54,188 nt of DNA from Planococcus sp. APC 4015 (GCA_030407505.1 JASDDH010000026.1:1-54188), one strand, 5' to 3'. Numbered from the stretch's first letter, positions 40,753 to 48,628 are shown. Notes: generated from the sequence alone by a model not told the origin. Numbers and translations: made by a program.

Positions 40753-40758
40753 ACGCTA
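40753..40758 (-). promoter_or_regulatory. -10 box of the cstA operon
   Basis: TAGCGT on the minus strand; transcription would start near 40746, giving a short leader with GAGGAGA. On the plus strand TACGTT (40866-40871) is the matching -10 candidate for the divergent GNAT gene. Confidence 0.35.
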
Positions 40759-40898
40759 GGCACGCAGATGCCGGGCGGTGGATGCCGGGGGCCCGCGGTG
40801 CGGCGAACGGCGCGGTTCGCGCGACGAACGGCATCCGTCCCTCGCGGAACACCACCCGCCCCGCCTACGTTGGAGGCAGGCGACGAGAGGAAACCCCG

Positions 40899-41210
40899 AT
40901 GACCGAACCGAGCGATGAGATCACCGTCACCCGCGACGATGCGGAGAGCCGCTATGAAGTCCGCGTGGGCGACGTGCTGGCGGGCTTCACCGAGTTCCGG
41001 GTGAACTCGCGCGGCTACTTCGTCTACGAGCACACCGAGATCGATCCGGCCTTCCGAGGACGCGGCCTCGCGGGCACGCTCGTCGAAGATGCGATGACGG
41101 ATGCTGCGGCCCGCGGCGAGACCGTCGCGCCGCGGTGCCCGGTGGTCCTGAAGTACCTGCGCGACAACACCGTCGACGGGCTCGCCGTCGACTGGCCCCG
41201 CGACGTCTGA
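40899..41210 (+). CDS. GNAT-family N-acetyltransferase, short YjdJ type
   Basis: A 103-residue protein of the minimal GNAT group. YEVRVGDVLAGFTEFRVNSRGYFVYEHTEIDPAFRGRGLAGTLVEDAMTDA contains the acetyl-CoA motif RGRGLA, followed by VAPRCPVVLKYLRDN. Length is normal for this subfamily (about 95-110). The acceptor is unknown. GAGAGGAAA precedes the ATG. The pirin gene begins 7 bp after the stop, so they probably share a transcript. Confidence 0.9.
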   Translation: MTEPSDEITVTRDDAESRYEVRVGDVLAGFTEFRVNSRGYFVYEHTEIDPAFRGRGLAGTLVEDAMTDAAARGETVAPRCPVVLKYLRDNTVDGLAVDWPRDV

Positions 41211-41217
41211 CCGGGCG

Positions 41218-42222
41218 ATGACCCGCCTGGACGACGACACAGCGGTGACCGAGGAGTCGTCCGCCTCCCTCCGCCGGACTCAGGGCTCGATCGGTCCGCG
41301 CGCCCTGCTCCTCGAGGCGCGGGACGTGCCCCTGGGCGGGGTGCGGGCGATGGATGTGCGCCGCGCACTGCCGCAGCGCGACCTGCCTCTCGTCGGAGCG
41401 TGGTGCTTCCTCGACAGGTTCGGCCCGCAGGACACCCTGATGCGGGTCGAGCCGCACCCCCACATCGGTCTGCAGACGGTGACCTGGCCGCTCGTCGGCG
41501 AGGTGCGGCACCGCGACTCGATCGGCAGCGACGTGGTCGTGCGCCGCGGAGCGCTCAACCTCATGACCAGCGGCGCGGGGATCTCGCACTCGGAGTATTC
41601 GGTCGGCGACGGGCCGATCCCGCTCGACGCCCTCCAGCTGTGGGTCGCTCTGCCCGAGGACCGCCGTCACGGCGGACCGGCGTTCGAGCGACACGAGGAG
41701 CTTCCGGTCGTGACCCTCGAGATCGAGGGGCGCGCGAACGTCGAGGCCGTCGTCGTGATGGGCGAGTTCGCCGGCGTGACCTCGCCCGCCACGGCGTACA
41801 CGCCGATCGTCGGCGCCGAGGTGTTCCTCCCTGCCGGGGCCCGTGTCACCCTGCCGGTGAACGCTGACTGGGAGTACGCGATCGTCGGGGTCGATGGCGT
41901 GGTGGACGTCGCGGCATCGGTCGGCGAGACGACATCGGTCGGCACCGGCCACCTCCTCTACCTCGGCACCTCACGCGAGGGCATCGAGGTGCGCGCCGAC
42001 AGCGACGCGACGATGTTCCTGATCGGCGGCGAGCCGTTCGCCGACGAGATCGTCATGTGGTGGAACTTCGTCGGCCGCTCCCACGACGAGATCGTCGAGG
42101 CGCGCGACGCGTGGGAGGCGGGTTCAGACCGGTTCGGACGCGTCGTGGACCACGGCGACGAGCGCATCCCCGCTCCTCCGCTGCCGGGCGTGCGCCTCAC
42201 CCAGCGGCGCCGCCGGATCTGA
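41218..42222 (+). CDS. Pirin family protein
   Basis: A 334-residue bicupin of the pirin family. The N-terminal cupin binds metal through HPHIGLQTVTWPLVGEVRHRDS and GISHSEYS (three His and one Glu in the family). The C-terminal pirin domain includes WWNFVGRSHDEIVEARDAW. Bacterial pirins have quercetinase or redox/PDH-regulating roles; which applies here is unknown. The N-terminal ~25 residues are variable. Confidence 0.9.
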   Translation: MTRLDDDTAVTEESSASLRRTQGSIGPRALLLEARDVPLGGVRAMDVRRALPQRDLPLVGAWCFLDRFGPQDTLMRVEPHPHIGLQTVTWPLVGEVRHRDSIGSDVVVRRGALNLMTSGAGISHSEYSVGDGPIPLDALQLWVALPEDRRHGGPAFERHEELPVVTLEIEGRANVEAVVVMGEFAGVTSPATAYTPIVGAEVFLPAGARVTLPVNADWEYAIVGVDGVVDVAASVGETTSVGTGHLLYLGTSREGIEVRADSDATMFLIGGEPFADEIVMWWNFVGRSHDEIVEARDAWEAGSDRFGRVVDHGDERIPAPPLPGVRLTQRRRRI

Positions 42223-42267
42223 GCCGTCCGCGACGGTCGCGCACGGACCGCCCGCTCCTCCCGCCGG

Positions 42268-42279
42268 TACGATCGGACC
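42268..42279 (+). promoter_or_regulatory. -10 box before the first ECF S-component gene
   Basis: TACGAT (42268-42273) followed by 6 nt and the GTG start: a leaderless arrangement. I see no TPP-riboswitch sequence upstream, which would be expected if the gene belonged to thiamine control. Confidence 0.45.
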
Positions 42280-42834
42280 GTGCCCCGAACCCCGATCCTG
42301 ACGACGCGCGTTCTGCTCGTCTGCGCGGCGATCGGTGTGGCGACGGGGCTCGTCGGCGGCATCGCCGGGTGGCTGACGATCCCGTTGCTCGCCTGGGCTC
42401 CGGTGCTCTACGGCCTCGTGCTGGGCGTGCACGTGCTCCCCGGCATCATCGCGCAGCAGACCTTGCGCCTGCCCTGGGTGGCGCTTGCCGCGCACGTGCT
42501 CGCCGCGCTCGTCTCGAGCGCCATGGCGCCGATCTACGCGATGCAGTTCCTCGGTACGGCGCTGCTGTTCGGCGGCATCCAGGAGATCGTCGCCGCGGCC
42601 GTGCGCTACCGCACGTGGGCCGCGTGGAGGTTCTTCATCTCAGCGGTCGTCATCGGCGCGATCGTCGCGATGGCGGTCTTCTTCGCAGCACACCTCGGGG
42701 CGTTGCCGCTGTGGGCCCAGATCCTCTATCTCGCGATCTCGGTGCTCGGACCCGTGGGATGGACGGCGGTCGGGCTCGGCGTCGGCGAAGGCCTGCGTCG
42801 AGCGGGTGTGGCACGCCTGCGCACACCAGCTTAG
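42280..42834 (+). CDS. ECF transporter S component 1, YkoE type
   Basis: A 184-residue membrane protein with five to six helices. Its shape (LVCAAIGVATGLVGGIAGW at the start, LYGLVLGVHVLPGIIAQQTL, and the ending VGLGVGEGLRRAGVARL) matches YkoE-like substrate-binding S components of energy-coupling factor transporters, annotated for hydroxymethylpyrimidine/thiamine. It begins a ykoE-D-C ordered set with the ATPase and EcfT. The gene at 46566 encodes a paralogue with the same ending (LRRAGVARL). Because a siderophore-interacting protein sits in the same operon, the substrate may be an iron complex rather than thiamine. Confidence 0.85.
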   Translation: MPRTPILTTRVLLVCAAIGVATGLVGGIAGWLTIPLLAWAPVLYGLVLGVHVLPGIIAQQTLRLPWVALAAHVLAALVSSAMAPIYAMQFLGTALLFGGIQEIVAAAVRYRTWAAWRFFISAVVIGAIVAMAVFFAAHLGALPLWAQILYLAISVLGPVGWTAVGLGVGEGLRRAGVARLRTPA

Positions 42835-42849
42835 GGTCGGCTAAGTTAG
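42831..42849. promoter_or_regulatory. IdeR/DtxR-like iron box upstream of the ECF ATPase gene
   Basis: TTAGGGTCGGCTAAGTTAG matches the actinobacterial DtxR/IdeR consensus TTAGGTTAGGCTAACCTAA at 14 of 19 positions, the left part best. It overlaps the S-component stop codon and precedes the ATPase gene by about 31 bp. A siderophore-interacting protein gene in the same operon makes iron control plausible. Confidence 0.5.
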
Positions 42850-42879
42850 GAGGTGCTCACCTCTCTTCCGAAGGCCTCC

Positions 42880-44847
42880 GTGACCGCTGCCGAGCGCGAC
42901 CCCGCCGCCCCTGCGGCGCCTGTCGGAGTGCCGTCGGCGCGGGTGCGCGACCTCGCGATCATCCATGAGGGTGCGGATGCCGCGGCACCGGCTTCGGTGA
43001 CTTTCGACGTGCAGCCGGGCGAGGTGGTGCTGCTGCTCGGCCCGAGCGGATCGGGCAAGTCGACTCTGACCCTCGCCCTCAACGGACTGATCCCGCATGC
43101 CGTGCCCGCCCATTTGTCCGGATCGGTCGAGGTCGCGGGCGTCGACACCATGCGGGCGACCGTCGCCGAACTGAGCATGCACGTGGCGATGGTCTTCCAA
43201 GACCCCGACGCGCAGCTCGTGACGGGCACGCTGCTCGACGAGGTCGCGTTCGGACCGGAGAACCTGCGGATGCCGGTGGCCGACGTGCTCGCCCGCGCCG
43301 AGGACGCGCTGCGCCGCGTGGGTCTCTGGGAACGTCGGGCCGAGAACCCCGACCGGCTGTCGGGTGGCGGCCGCCAGCGCCTCGCGATCGCGTGCGCCCT
43401 GGCGATGGGCGCGCCGCTGCTCGTCCTCGACGAGCCGACCGCCAACCTCGACCCGCGAGGGATCGACGAGGTCTACGCGGCGCTCGGCGAACTCGTCGCA
43501 GCCGGCGACCGGGCGATCCTCCTGGTCGAGCACAACCTCGATGCCGCCGTGTCGCTGGTGGACCGCGTCGTCGTCCTCGACCAGTCCGGTCGGGTCGTGG
43601 CCGACGGCGACGTCGACGCGGTGCTGCGCGAGCGAGCCGACGAGCTGCACGCGCTCGGCGTGTGGCTGCCGGTGTCGTCGCTGGCCGCGCTGCGCCTGCG
43701 CCGCGCCGGTCACGCCCTCGACCCCCTCCCGCTCACCCCCGCCGAACTGCACGCAGCGCTCGAAGCCGCGCCCCCGCCCCCGGTGGTCCCGGTGGTCCCG
43801 GTGGCCGAGCCGCACCCCGCGGTCGCTGAGCTTGTCGAAGCGCACCTGGTGATCCCGGTCGCTCAGCCGCACCCCCCGGTCGCTCAGCTTGTCGAAGCGC
43901 GTGCCTCGGACCCTTCGACAAGCTCAGGGACCGAGACTGGCCCCGGGACCGAGACGGACCTCCGACCCTCGGTGGCCGAGCCGCGCCCCCCGGTCGCTCA
44001 GCCGTACCCCCCGGTCGCTGAGCCTGCCGAAGCGCGCTCCGCGCCGCTGATCGCCGTGCGCGGCCTGACCGTGCGTCGCGGGCGCACCGAGGTGCTGCAC
44101 GAGGTCGACCTCGACATCGGCGCGGGAGAGTTCGTCGCGATCGTGGGCGCGAACGGCGCGGGCAAGACCACCCTGCTGCAGGCGATCGCCGGGGTCGTGC
44201 CCCCGCCGCGCGGCACGGTGCGCATCGGCGGGATCGACGTCGGCCGCGCCGACATCCGTACGCTGTCCTCCCGCGTCGGGTTCGTCTTCCAGAATCCCGA
44301 GCACCAGTTCATCGCCCTCACGGTCTTCGACGAGATCGCCCACGGGCTCCGCCTGCAGCGCCTGCCCGAAGCCGAGGTGCGCGAGCGCACCGACGCCCTG
44401 CTCGGCCGGTTCGGACTTCGCGACAAGGCGCGCATCCATCCGTTCCTCCTGTCGGGCGGGCAGAAGCGCCGCCTCTCGGTCGGCACCGCGCTGGTCGCCG
44501 GGGCGCCGGTTCTGGCCCTGGACGAGCCGACCTTCGGGCAGGACCGCTCGCGTGCCGACGAACTGCTCGCGCTTCTGCGCGAACTCAACGACGGCGGCAC
44601 GACCGTCATCGTGGTGACGCACGACATGCAGCTCGTCACCGAGTACGCCGATCGCACGATCGTCCTGGGCGGAGGCCGGATCCTGCGCGCCGCGCCCACC
44701 GCCGATGTCTTCGCCGACGACGCCCTCATCGATGCGGCCGGGCTCCGGCTGCCGCCGCTGCGTCGGGCGCTGAGCGGGCTGACGCGGCATCCGGAACTCG
44801 CCGGAATCTCGCGCCTGCACGACCTGCCCGACGGGACCCGCGCATGA
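42880..44847 (+). CDS. ECF transporter fused double ATPase (EcfA-A', YkoD type)
   Basis: A 655-residue protein with two ABC ATPase domains. First: Walker A GPSGSGKST, signature LSGGGRQRLAIA, Walker B LLVLDEPTANLD. Second: GANGAGKTT, LSGGQKRRLSVG, VLALDEPTFGQD. ECF ATPases of this fused YkoD type energise S-component transport through EcfT. The ~100-residue interdomain linker (about 290-390) is Pro/Glu/Val-rich and encoded partly by REP-like elements (43821-44035). I prefer GTG 42880 because GAAGG lies 4 nt upstream; GTG 42853 is the alternative. The stop overlaps ecfT (ATGA). Confidence 0.9.
   Translation: MTAAERDPAAPAAPVGVPSARVRDLAIIHEGADAAAPASVTFDVQPGEVVLLLGPSGSGKSTLTLALNGLIPHAVPAHLSGSVEVAGVDTMRATVAELSMHVAMVFQDPDAQLVTGTLLDEVAFGPENLRMPVADVLARAEDALRRVGLWERRAENPDRLSGGGRQRLAIACALAMGAPLLVLDEPTANLDPRGIDEVYAALGELVAAGDRAILLVEHNLDAAVSLVDRVVVLDQSGRVVADGDVDAVLRERADELHALGVWLPVSSLAALRLRRAGHALDPLPLTPAELHAALEAAPPPPVVPVVPVAEPHPAVAELVEAHLVIPVAQPHPPVAQLVEARASDPSTSSGTETGPGTETDLRPSVAEPRPPVAQPYPPVAEPAEARSAPLIAVRGLTVRRGRTEVLHEVDLDIGAGEFVAIVGANGAGKTTLLQAIAGVVPPPRGTVRIGGIDVGRADIRTLSSRVGFVFQNPEHQFIALTVFDEIAHGLRLQRLPEAEVRERTDALLGRFGLRDKARIHPFLLSGGQKRRLSVGTALVAGAPVLALDEPTFGQDRSRADELLALLRELNDGGTTVIVVTHDMQLVTEYADRTIVLGGGRILRAAPTADVFADDALIDAAGLRLPPLRRALSGLTRHPELAGISRLHDLPDGTRA
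43821..44035. repeat. Cluster of four REP-like units inside the ECF ATPase gene
   Basis: GGTCGCTGAGCTTGTCGAAG at 43821 and GGTCGCTCAGCTTGTCGAAG at 43878, each followed by CGC, then an inverted copy (CCCTTCGACAAGCTCAGGG, 43911) and a diverged copy (GGTCGCTGAGCCTGCCGAAG, 44013). Short spacers rich in CCCC lie between them. The whole array is in frame. Confidence 0.75.
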
Positions 44848-45662
44848 CCGCCGTCGCCTTCGACCCCTATGCCCCGCACGTCCCGGCATCGCGGGTGCGC
44901 TTCCTGTACGGCCTCAACCCGCTCGCGAAGCTGTTCGCGCCGCTTCCGGTGATCGTGCTCCTGGTCTTCGCGCGGGATGCCGCGACCCCCGCCGCGTTCA
45001 TCCTCGCCGCGTACGCGCTGCTGCTCGTCGGTGTGCGGTTCACCGCGCGGCTCGCCGGCATCCTCCTGCTCGCGATCCCGCTCGCCGCTGTCGTCCTCGG
45101 GGCCGGTTTCGCGGTGTGGACCGATGCCGCGCTCGTGTCGGGCACCCCGGTGGCCTGGCGGATCGGCGGCTGGACGATGTACACCGGGGCTCTGGCCATC
45201 GGCGCGGGGACCGGGCTCCGCCTCGCGGCGATCCTGTCGCTGACCCTGGTCGCGGGACTCTCGACGACCGGCCCCGACCTCGTGCGCGCGAGCGTGCAGC
45301 AGCTGCGCGTGCCGTACCGCATCGGCTACACGGCCCTCGCCGCGTTCCGGTTCGTGCCGCGGTTCGGCCACGAACTCGACGTCATCCGTCAGGCGCACCG
45401 TGTGCGCGGATCGCACGGAGGACGCGGACCCTTCTCGGCCCTCGCCCGCTGGTTCGGCTACATCGTGCCGCTTCTGGCCGGCGCGATCAGGCACGCCGAG
45501 CGCGTCGCGCTGGCGATGGATGCCCGCGCCTTCGGCGCTCACCCCGCCCGTACCGAGCGCCACCTCGTGCCGTGGCGGGCGCGCGACACCATGTTCGTCC
45601 TGCTGTTCTGGGGATTCTCCACCGCCGTCCTGATCGTCCTGTTCCCGTGGGGGCTCGCGTGA
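44844..45662 (+). CDS. ECF transporter transmembrane coupling protein EcfT (YkoC type)
   Basis: A 272-residue membrane protein with about five to six helices. It couples ATP hydrolysis by the ATPase to the S component. Features of CbiQ/EcfT proteins are visible: RFLYGLNPLAKLFAPLPVIV near the N-terminus, GTGLRLAAILSLTLVAGLSTTGPDLVRASVQQLRVPYRIGYTALAAFRFVPRFGHELDVIRQAHRVRG, and ERVALAMDARAFGAH, the coupling-helix Ala-Arg motif. It overlaps the ATPase gene by 4 bp. The following siderophore-interacting gene starts 34 bp after the stop. Confidence 0.9.
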   Translation: MTAVAFDPYAPHVPASRVRFLYGLNPLAKLFAPLPVIVLLVFARDAATPAAFILAAYALLLVGVRFTARLAGILLLAIPLAAVVLGAGFAVWTDAALVSGTPVAWRIGGWTMYTGALAIGAGTGLRLAAILSLTLVAGLSTTGPDLVRASVQQLRVPYRIGYTALAAFRFVPRFGHELDVIRQAHRVRGSHGGRGPFSALARWFGYIVPLLAGAIRHAERVALAMDARAFGAHPARTERHLVPWRARDTMFVLLFWGFSTAVLIVLFPWGLA

Positions 45663-45696
45663 GCGCGGCATCCCGTCGACCATCTGAGGAGAGCAC

Positions 45697-46569
45697 ATGG
45701 CCCAGTCCAGCCGTCTCGTGAAGCCCGCCGTGCAGGAGCTCCTGCACGCCACCGTGGTGCGCGCCGAACGCCTGTCGCCGCACTGGATGCGCGTTACGCT
45801 CGGCGGCGGCGAGCTCGACCGCTTCCGTCCGATGGGGTACGACCAGTGGTTCCGGCTGTTCCTGCCGCTCGGCGGCGACGAGGGTCTGGACCGGCTTCCC
45901 GCCAAGGCGAACAAGCTCTTCGGCTACCTCAAGTACCTGCGGATCCCTGACGGCGTGCGTCCCGTCATGCGCAACTACAGCGTGCGGAAGTACCGCGCGG
46001 CGACCGCCGACGCCGGCCCCGAGATCGACGTCGACTTCGTGCTGCACGGTTCTGCGGCGGACGGCACTGCCGGTCCGGCATCGCGCTGGGCCGAAACGTG
46101 CGCGGCAGGAGAGAGCGTCGTGATCATCGACGAAGGCCTCTCGTTCAACCCCGAGCGCGGCACCGAGCGGGTGCTCCTGGTCACCGACGAGACGGGGCTG
46201 CCTGCGGTCGCGTCGATCTGCGCCTCGATACCCGACACGGCGACCGGTCTGGCGATCATCGAGATCCCGGATGCCGCCGACGCGCTGGAGTTCCCGCATC
46301 CGACCGGCGTCGACGTCCGCTGGATCGTGCGGGACCACGCCGAGAAGCCGGGCGAGCCCGCCCTTGCGGCGCTCGAGGCGGTCGACCTCCCTGCTGCGCC
46401 GTTCCACGCCTACATCGCGGGCGAGCAGGCGCTGCCTACCGGCGCGCGCCGTCATCTCATCGAGCGGGGGGTGGAGAGGGACCGCATCAGCTTCTGCGGA
46501 TATTGGCGGGTCGGAGCGGCATCCCCCACACCGAAGTCGCGGGTCGCGGCAACCGAGGCGCACTCATGA
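45697..46569 (+). CDS. Siderophore-interacting protein (ferric-siderophore reductase family)
   Basis: A 290-residue cytosolic flavoprotein of the SIP family (ViuB/YqjH-like). The FAD-binding barrel contains HWMRVTLGGGEL and PVMRNYSVRKYRAA; the C-terminal NAD(P)H/cofactor domain has TDETGLPAVASICAS, IAGEQALPTGARRHLIERG, and FCGYWRVG. Family members reduce Fe(III)-siderophores to release iron in the cell. GAGGAGAG before the ATG gives a strong start. Its place between EcfT and the second S component, with a 4-bp overlap to the latter, argues that the ECF transporter imports an iron complex that this enzyme reduces. Confidence 0.92.
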   Translation: MAQSSRLVKPAVQELLHATVVRAERLSPHWMRVTLGGGELDRFRPMGYDQWFRLFLPLGGDEGLDRLPAKANKLFGYLKYLRIPDGVRPVMRNYSVRKYRAATADAGPEIDVDFVLHGSAADGTAGPASRWAETCAAGESVVIIDEGLSFNPERGTERVLLVTDETGLPAVASICASIPDTATGLAIIEIPDAADALEFPHPTGVDVRWIVRDHAEKPGEPALAALEAVDLPAAPFHAYIAGEQALPTGARRHLIERGVERDRISFCGYWRVGAASPTPKSRVAATEAHS

Positions 46570-47132
46570 GTGCGCCGGCGAAGCGCGGCATGAGCGGCGT
46601 CTCTACCGCCTACCTGCTGACCTGCGCGGCGATCGGCGTCGCCGGAGGCATCGTGCTCATCGGCGCCTGGTTCCTGTCGTCCGTGCTCTTCCTCGCGGTC
46701 CCGCTGGTCTCGGTCTCGGTGGCGGGCATCTGGCTCATGCCGGCGGTCGTGGCGCTGCGTCTCATCCAGCGCCCCGGCGCCGGGCTTCTCGTCGGCCTCA
46801 TCTCGGGGCTCGTGCTCGCGCCGTTCTTCACGATCAGCGCCGTCGGCACGACCCTGTTCTGGTCGCTCTTCCCCGAGCTGCCGTTCCTCGCGACGCTGTA
46901 CCGACGCTGGAGCACCTGGCTGCACTACGGCGGCGCCCTCGTCGTCGGCATCGCGTACCCGATCCTCGCAGCCGCGTCGTTCAACCTGTGGACGATCCCG
47001 GTCGGCCTCCAGGTCGCGTTCTTCGCGGTCAACATCGCCTCGTGCCTCGCGGGCACCTGGCTCGGCATCCTGATCGCCGACCGGCTGCGCCGTGCCGGCG
47101 TCGCTCGCCTGGCCCGCCGCCGCACCGCTTGA
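46566..47132 (+). CDS. ECF transporter S component 2, YkoE type
   Basis: A 188-residue membrane protein with five to six helices, paralogous to the S component at 42280 (similar start LLTCAAIGVAGGIVLIGAW and ending LRRAGVARLARRRTA). The ATG overlaps the SIP stop (ATGA), so it is part of the same operon. Having two YkoE-like S proteins with one EcfA/EcfT suggests that they share the energising module for two related substrates, or that one has become regulatory. Confidence 0.85.
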   Translation: MSAPAKRGMSGVSTAYLLTCAAIGVAGGIVLIGAWFLSSVLFLAVPLVSVSVAGIWLMPAVVALRLIQRPGAGLLVGLISGLVLAPFFTISAVGTTLFWSLFPELPFLATLYRRWSTWLHYGGALVVGIAYPILAAASFNLWTIPVGLQVAFFAVNIASCLAGTWLGILIADRLRRAGVARLARRRTA

Positions 47133-47239
47133 CACCCCCTCCTCCCGCGCGTCGCCGCGTCGCCGGTTGAGGTGGGAACGGCCGCCCGATACCGACCTCA
47201 TCTGGCAACTCGGCGAAAAAGCGGCGACCACAGAGACGA

Positions 47240-47281
47240 CGGATGCCGCCGACCCCGCGCGAGCGGAGGTGGCGGCATCCG
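47240..47281. terminator. Hairpin between convergent ECF and acyl-CoA dehydrogenase genes
   Basis: Perfect 11-bp arms CGGATGCCGCC and GGCGGCATCCG around a 20-nt loop, in the 172-bp convergent gap. It could end transcripts from both sides. The arms carry the abundant GGATGCC heptamer. I see no gene in this gap. Confidence 0.45.
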
Positions 47282-47304
47282 GGAACAGCGTCAGCAGACG
47301 GGCG

Positions 47305-48468
47305 TCACCGCTTTCCGACGATCTGCCGGCTGACGAGGTCGCGCATGATCTCGTTCGTGCCGCCGTAGATGCGGTGCACGCGGGCGTCGAGGAACGCCCG
47401 GGCGATCGGGTACTCGGTGATGTACCCGTAGCCGCCGTGCAGCTGGACGCCGGTGTCGAGAAGCTCCCACTCGCGGTCGGTCGACCAGAACTTGACCTTC
47501 GCGGCCTCTTCGGCCGTGAGCTTCTGATCCTTGTAGAGCATCATCGCGCGGTCGTTGTACGCCCACATGACGTCGACGGTGGTCGCCATGTCGGCGAGCT
47601 TGAACCGCGTGTTCTGAAAGTCGGCGATCGGCTGCCCGAACGCCTCACGGCTGAGCACGTACTCGCGGGTCCAGACGAATGCCGCCTCACCGGCTGCGGC
47701 CGCAGCGACGCCGATCGACAGCCGCTCGAGAGGCAGGTTCATCATGAGCTGGATGAAGCCCTGACCTTCGGCGCCGCCGATCAGATTCTCTTCGGGCACG
47801 AAGACGTCGACGAACGACATCTCGGCGGTGTCCCACCCGTGGAAGCCCATCTTGTCGAGCTTCTTGCTGTGGTCGAAGCCCTCCATGCCGTCTTCGAGGA
47901 TCAGCAGGCTGAACGCGTCGGGCCGGTTGCCCTCGCCCGTCTTGACGAACGTCACGACGATGTCGGCGGTCTTGCCGCTCGAGATGAACGTCTTCGCGCC
48001 GTTGACGATGTAGCCGCCGTCGACCTTCTTGGCCGTCGTCTTGATCCCGCGCAGGTCCGAGCCCGCGCCCGGCTCGGTCATCGCGAGGGCGCCGAGGATC
48101 TCGCCGGTCGCCATCCGGGGCAGCCACTTCTCCTTCTGCGCCTGCGTGCCCATGTGCACGATGTAGGGCACCGCCAGATCGTCCTGGATGCCGAGGGCAC
48201 CGGCGAGCGAGCCCTGGCCTGCGCCGATGGTCTCCTCGAGCACGACCGCGCGGAAGCGGTAGTCCTGCAGCATGCCGGCGCCGCCGAACTCCTCGGGCAC
48301 CGAGAGGCCGATGATGCCCGCCTCGCCCGCGGCGAGCATGGTCGCGCGGTCGATCTCACCGTCGGCATCCCACTGCTTGCGCTTGGCTTCGGTGGCGTGG
48401 CGCTTGATGAACTCCTTGACGACGTCGCGGAACGCCTCGTGGTCCTCGTCGTAGATGTCGCGCTCCAT
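47305..48468 (-). CDS. Acyl-CoA dehydrogenase
   Basis: A 387-residue FAD enzyme introducing the alpha-beta double bond in acyl-CoA. Family motifs: EFGGAGMLQDYRF, GALAMTEPGAGSDLRGIKTTA, WTREYVLSREAFGQPIADFQNTRFKLADMATTVD, QLHGGYGYITEYPIARAFLDARVHRIYGGTNEIMRDLVSRQI. The catalytic-base position is not assigned. Length is standard. AAGGA precedes the ATG at 48468. The -10 is TAGGCT (48533-48528), giving a ~50-nt leader; the inverted TTGTGGGAT motifs upstream match those before the acyl-CoA oxidase gene. Likely beta-oxidation or branched-chain degradation. Confidence 0.93.
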   Translation of the reverse strand: MERDIYDEDHEAFRDVVKEFIKRHATEAKRKQWDADGEIDRATMLAAGEAGIIGLSVPEEFGGAGMLQDYRFRAVVLEETIGAGQGSLAGALGIQDDLAVPYIVHMGTQAQKEKWLPRMATGEILGALAMTEPGAGSDLRGIKTTAKKVDGGYIVNGAKTFISSGKTADIVVTFVKTGEGNRPDAFSLLILEDGMEGFDHSKKLDKMGFHGWDTAEMSFVDVFVPEENLIGGAEGQGFIQLMMNLPLERLSIGVAAAAAGEAAFVWTREYVLSREAFGQPIADFQNTRFKLADMATTVDVMWAYNDRAMMLYKDQKLTAEEAAKVKFWSTDREWELLDTGVQLHGGYGYITEYPIARAFLDARVHRIYGGTNEIMRDLVSRQIVGKR

Positions 48469-48568
48469 GGTGAGCCCGTCCTTTCGTGAGTCTCGGGCGG
48501 GGCTCGAAGGCCTCTTCGCCGCAGGCGAGCCTAGCGGCGACGCGACGCGAATGGGGATCCGTGTGACA

Positions 48569-48614
48569 TTGCATCCCACGCCCGGCGGTACTGGGTACCG
48601 AGAATTTGTGGGAT
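48569..48614. promoter_or_regulatory. Inverted TTGTGGGATGC sites upstream of acyl-CoA dehydrogenase
   Basis: GCATCCCAC (48569-48577) and GTGGGATGC (48606-48614) are perfect 9-bp arms 28 bp apart. A small palindrome, GGTAC-TGG-GTACC, sits between them. TTGTGGGA at 48604 recurs at the acyl-CoA oxidase promoter. The sites are about 50-95 bp upstream of the inferred start, so they may be activator sites. Confidence 0.4.
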
Positions 48615-48628
48615 GCCTCCACTCGAGG

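Noticed and set aside
42281..47132. Assigning the ECF locus to thiamine/HMP uptake on YkoE similarity alone
   Set aside because: No TPP riboswitch-like sequence, no YkoF or thiamine genes, and a siderophore-interacting gene is embedded in the operon.
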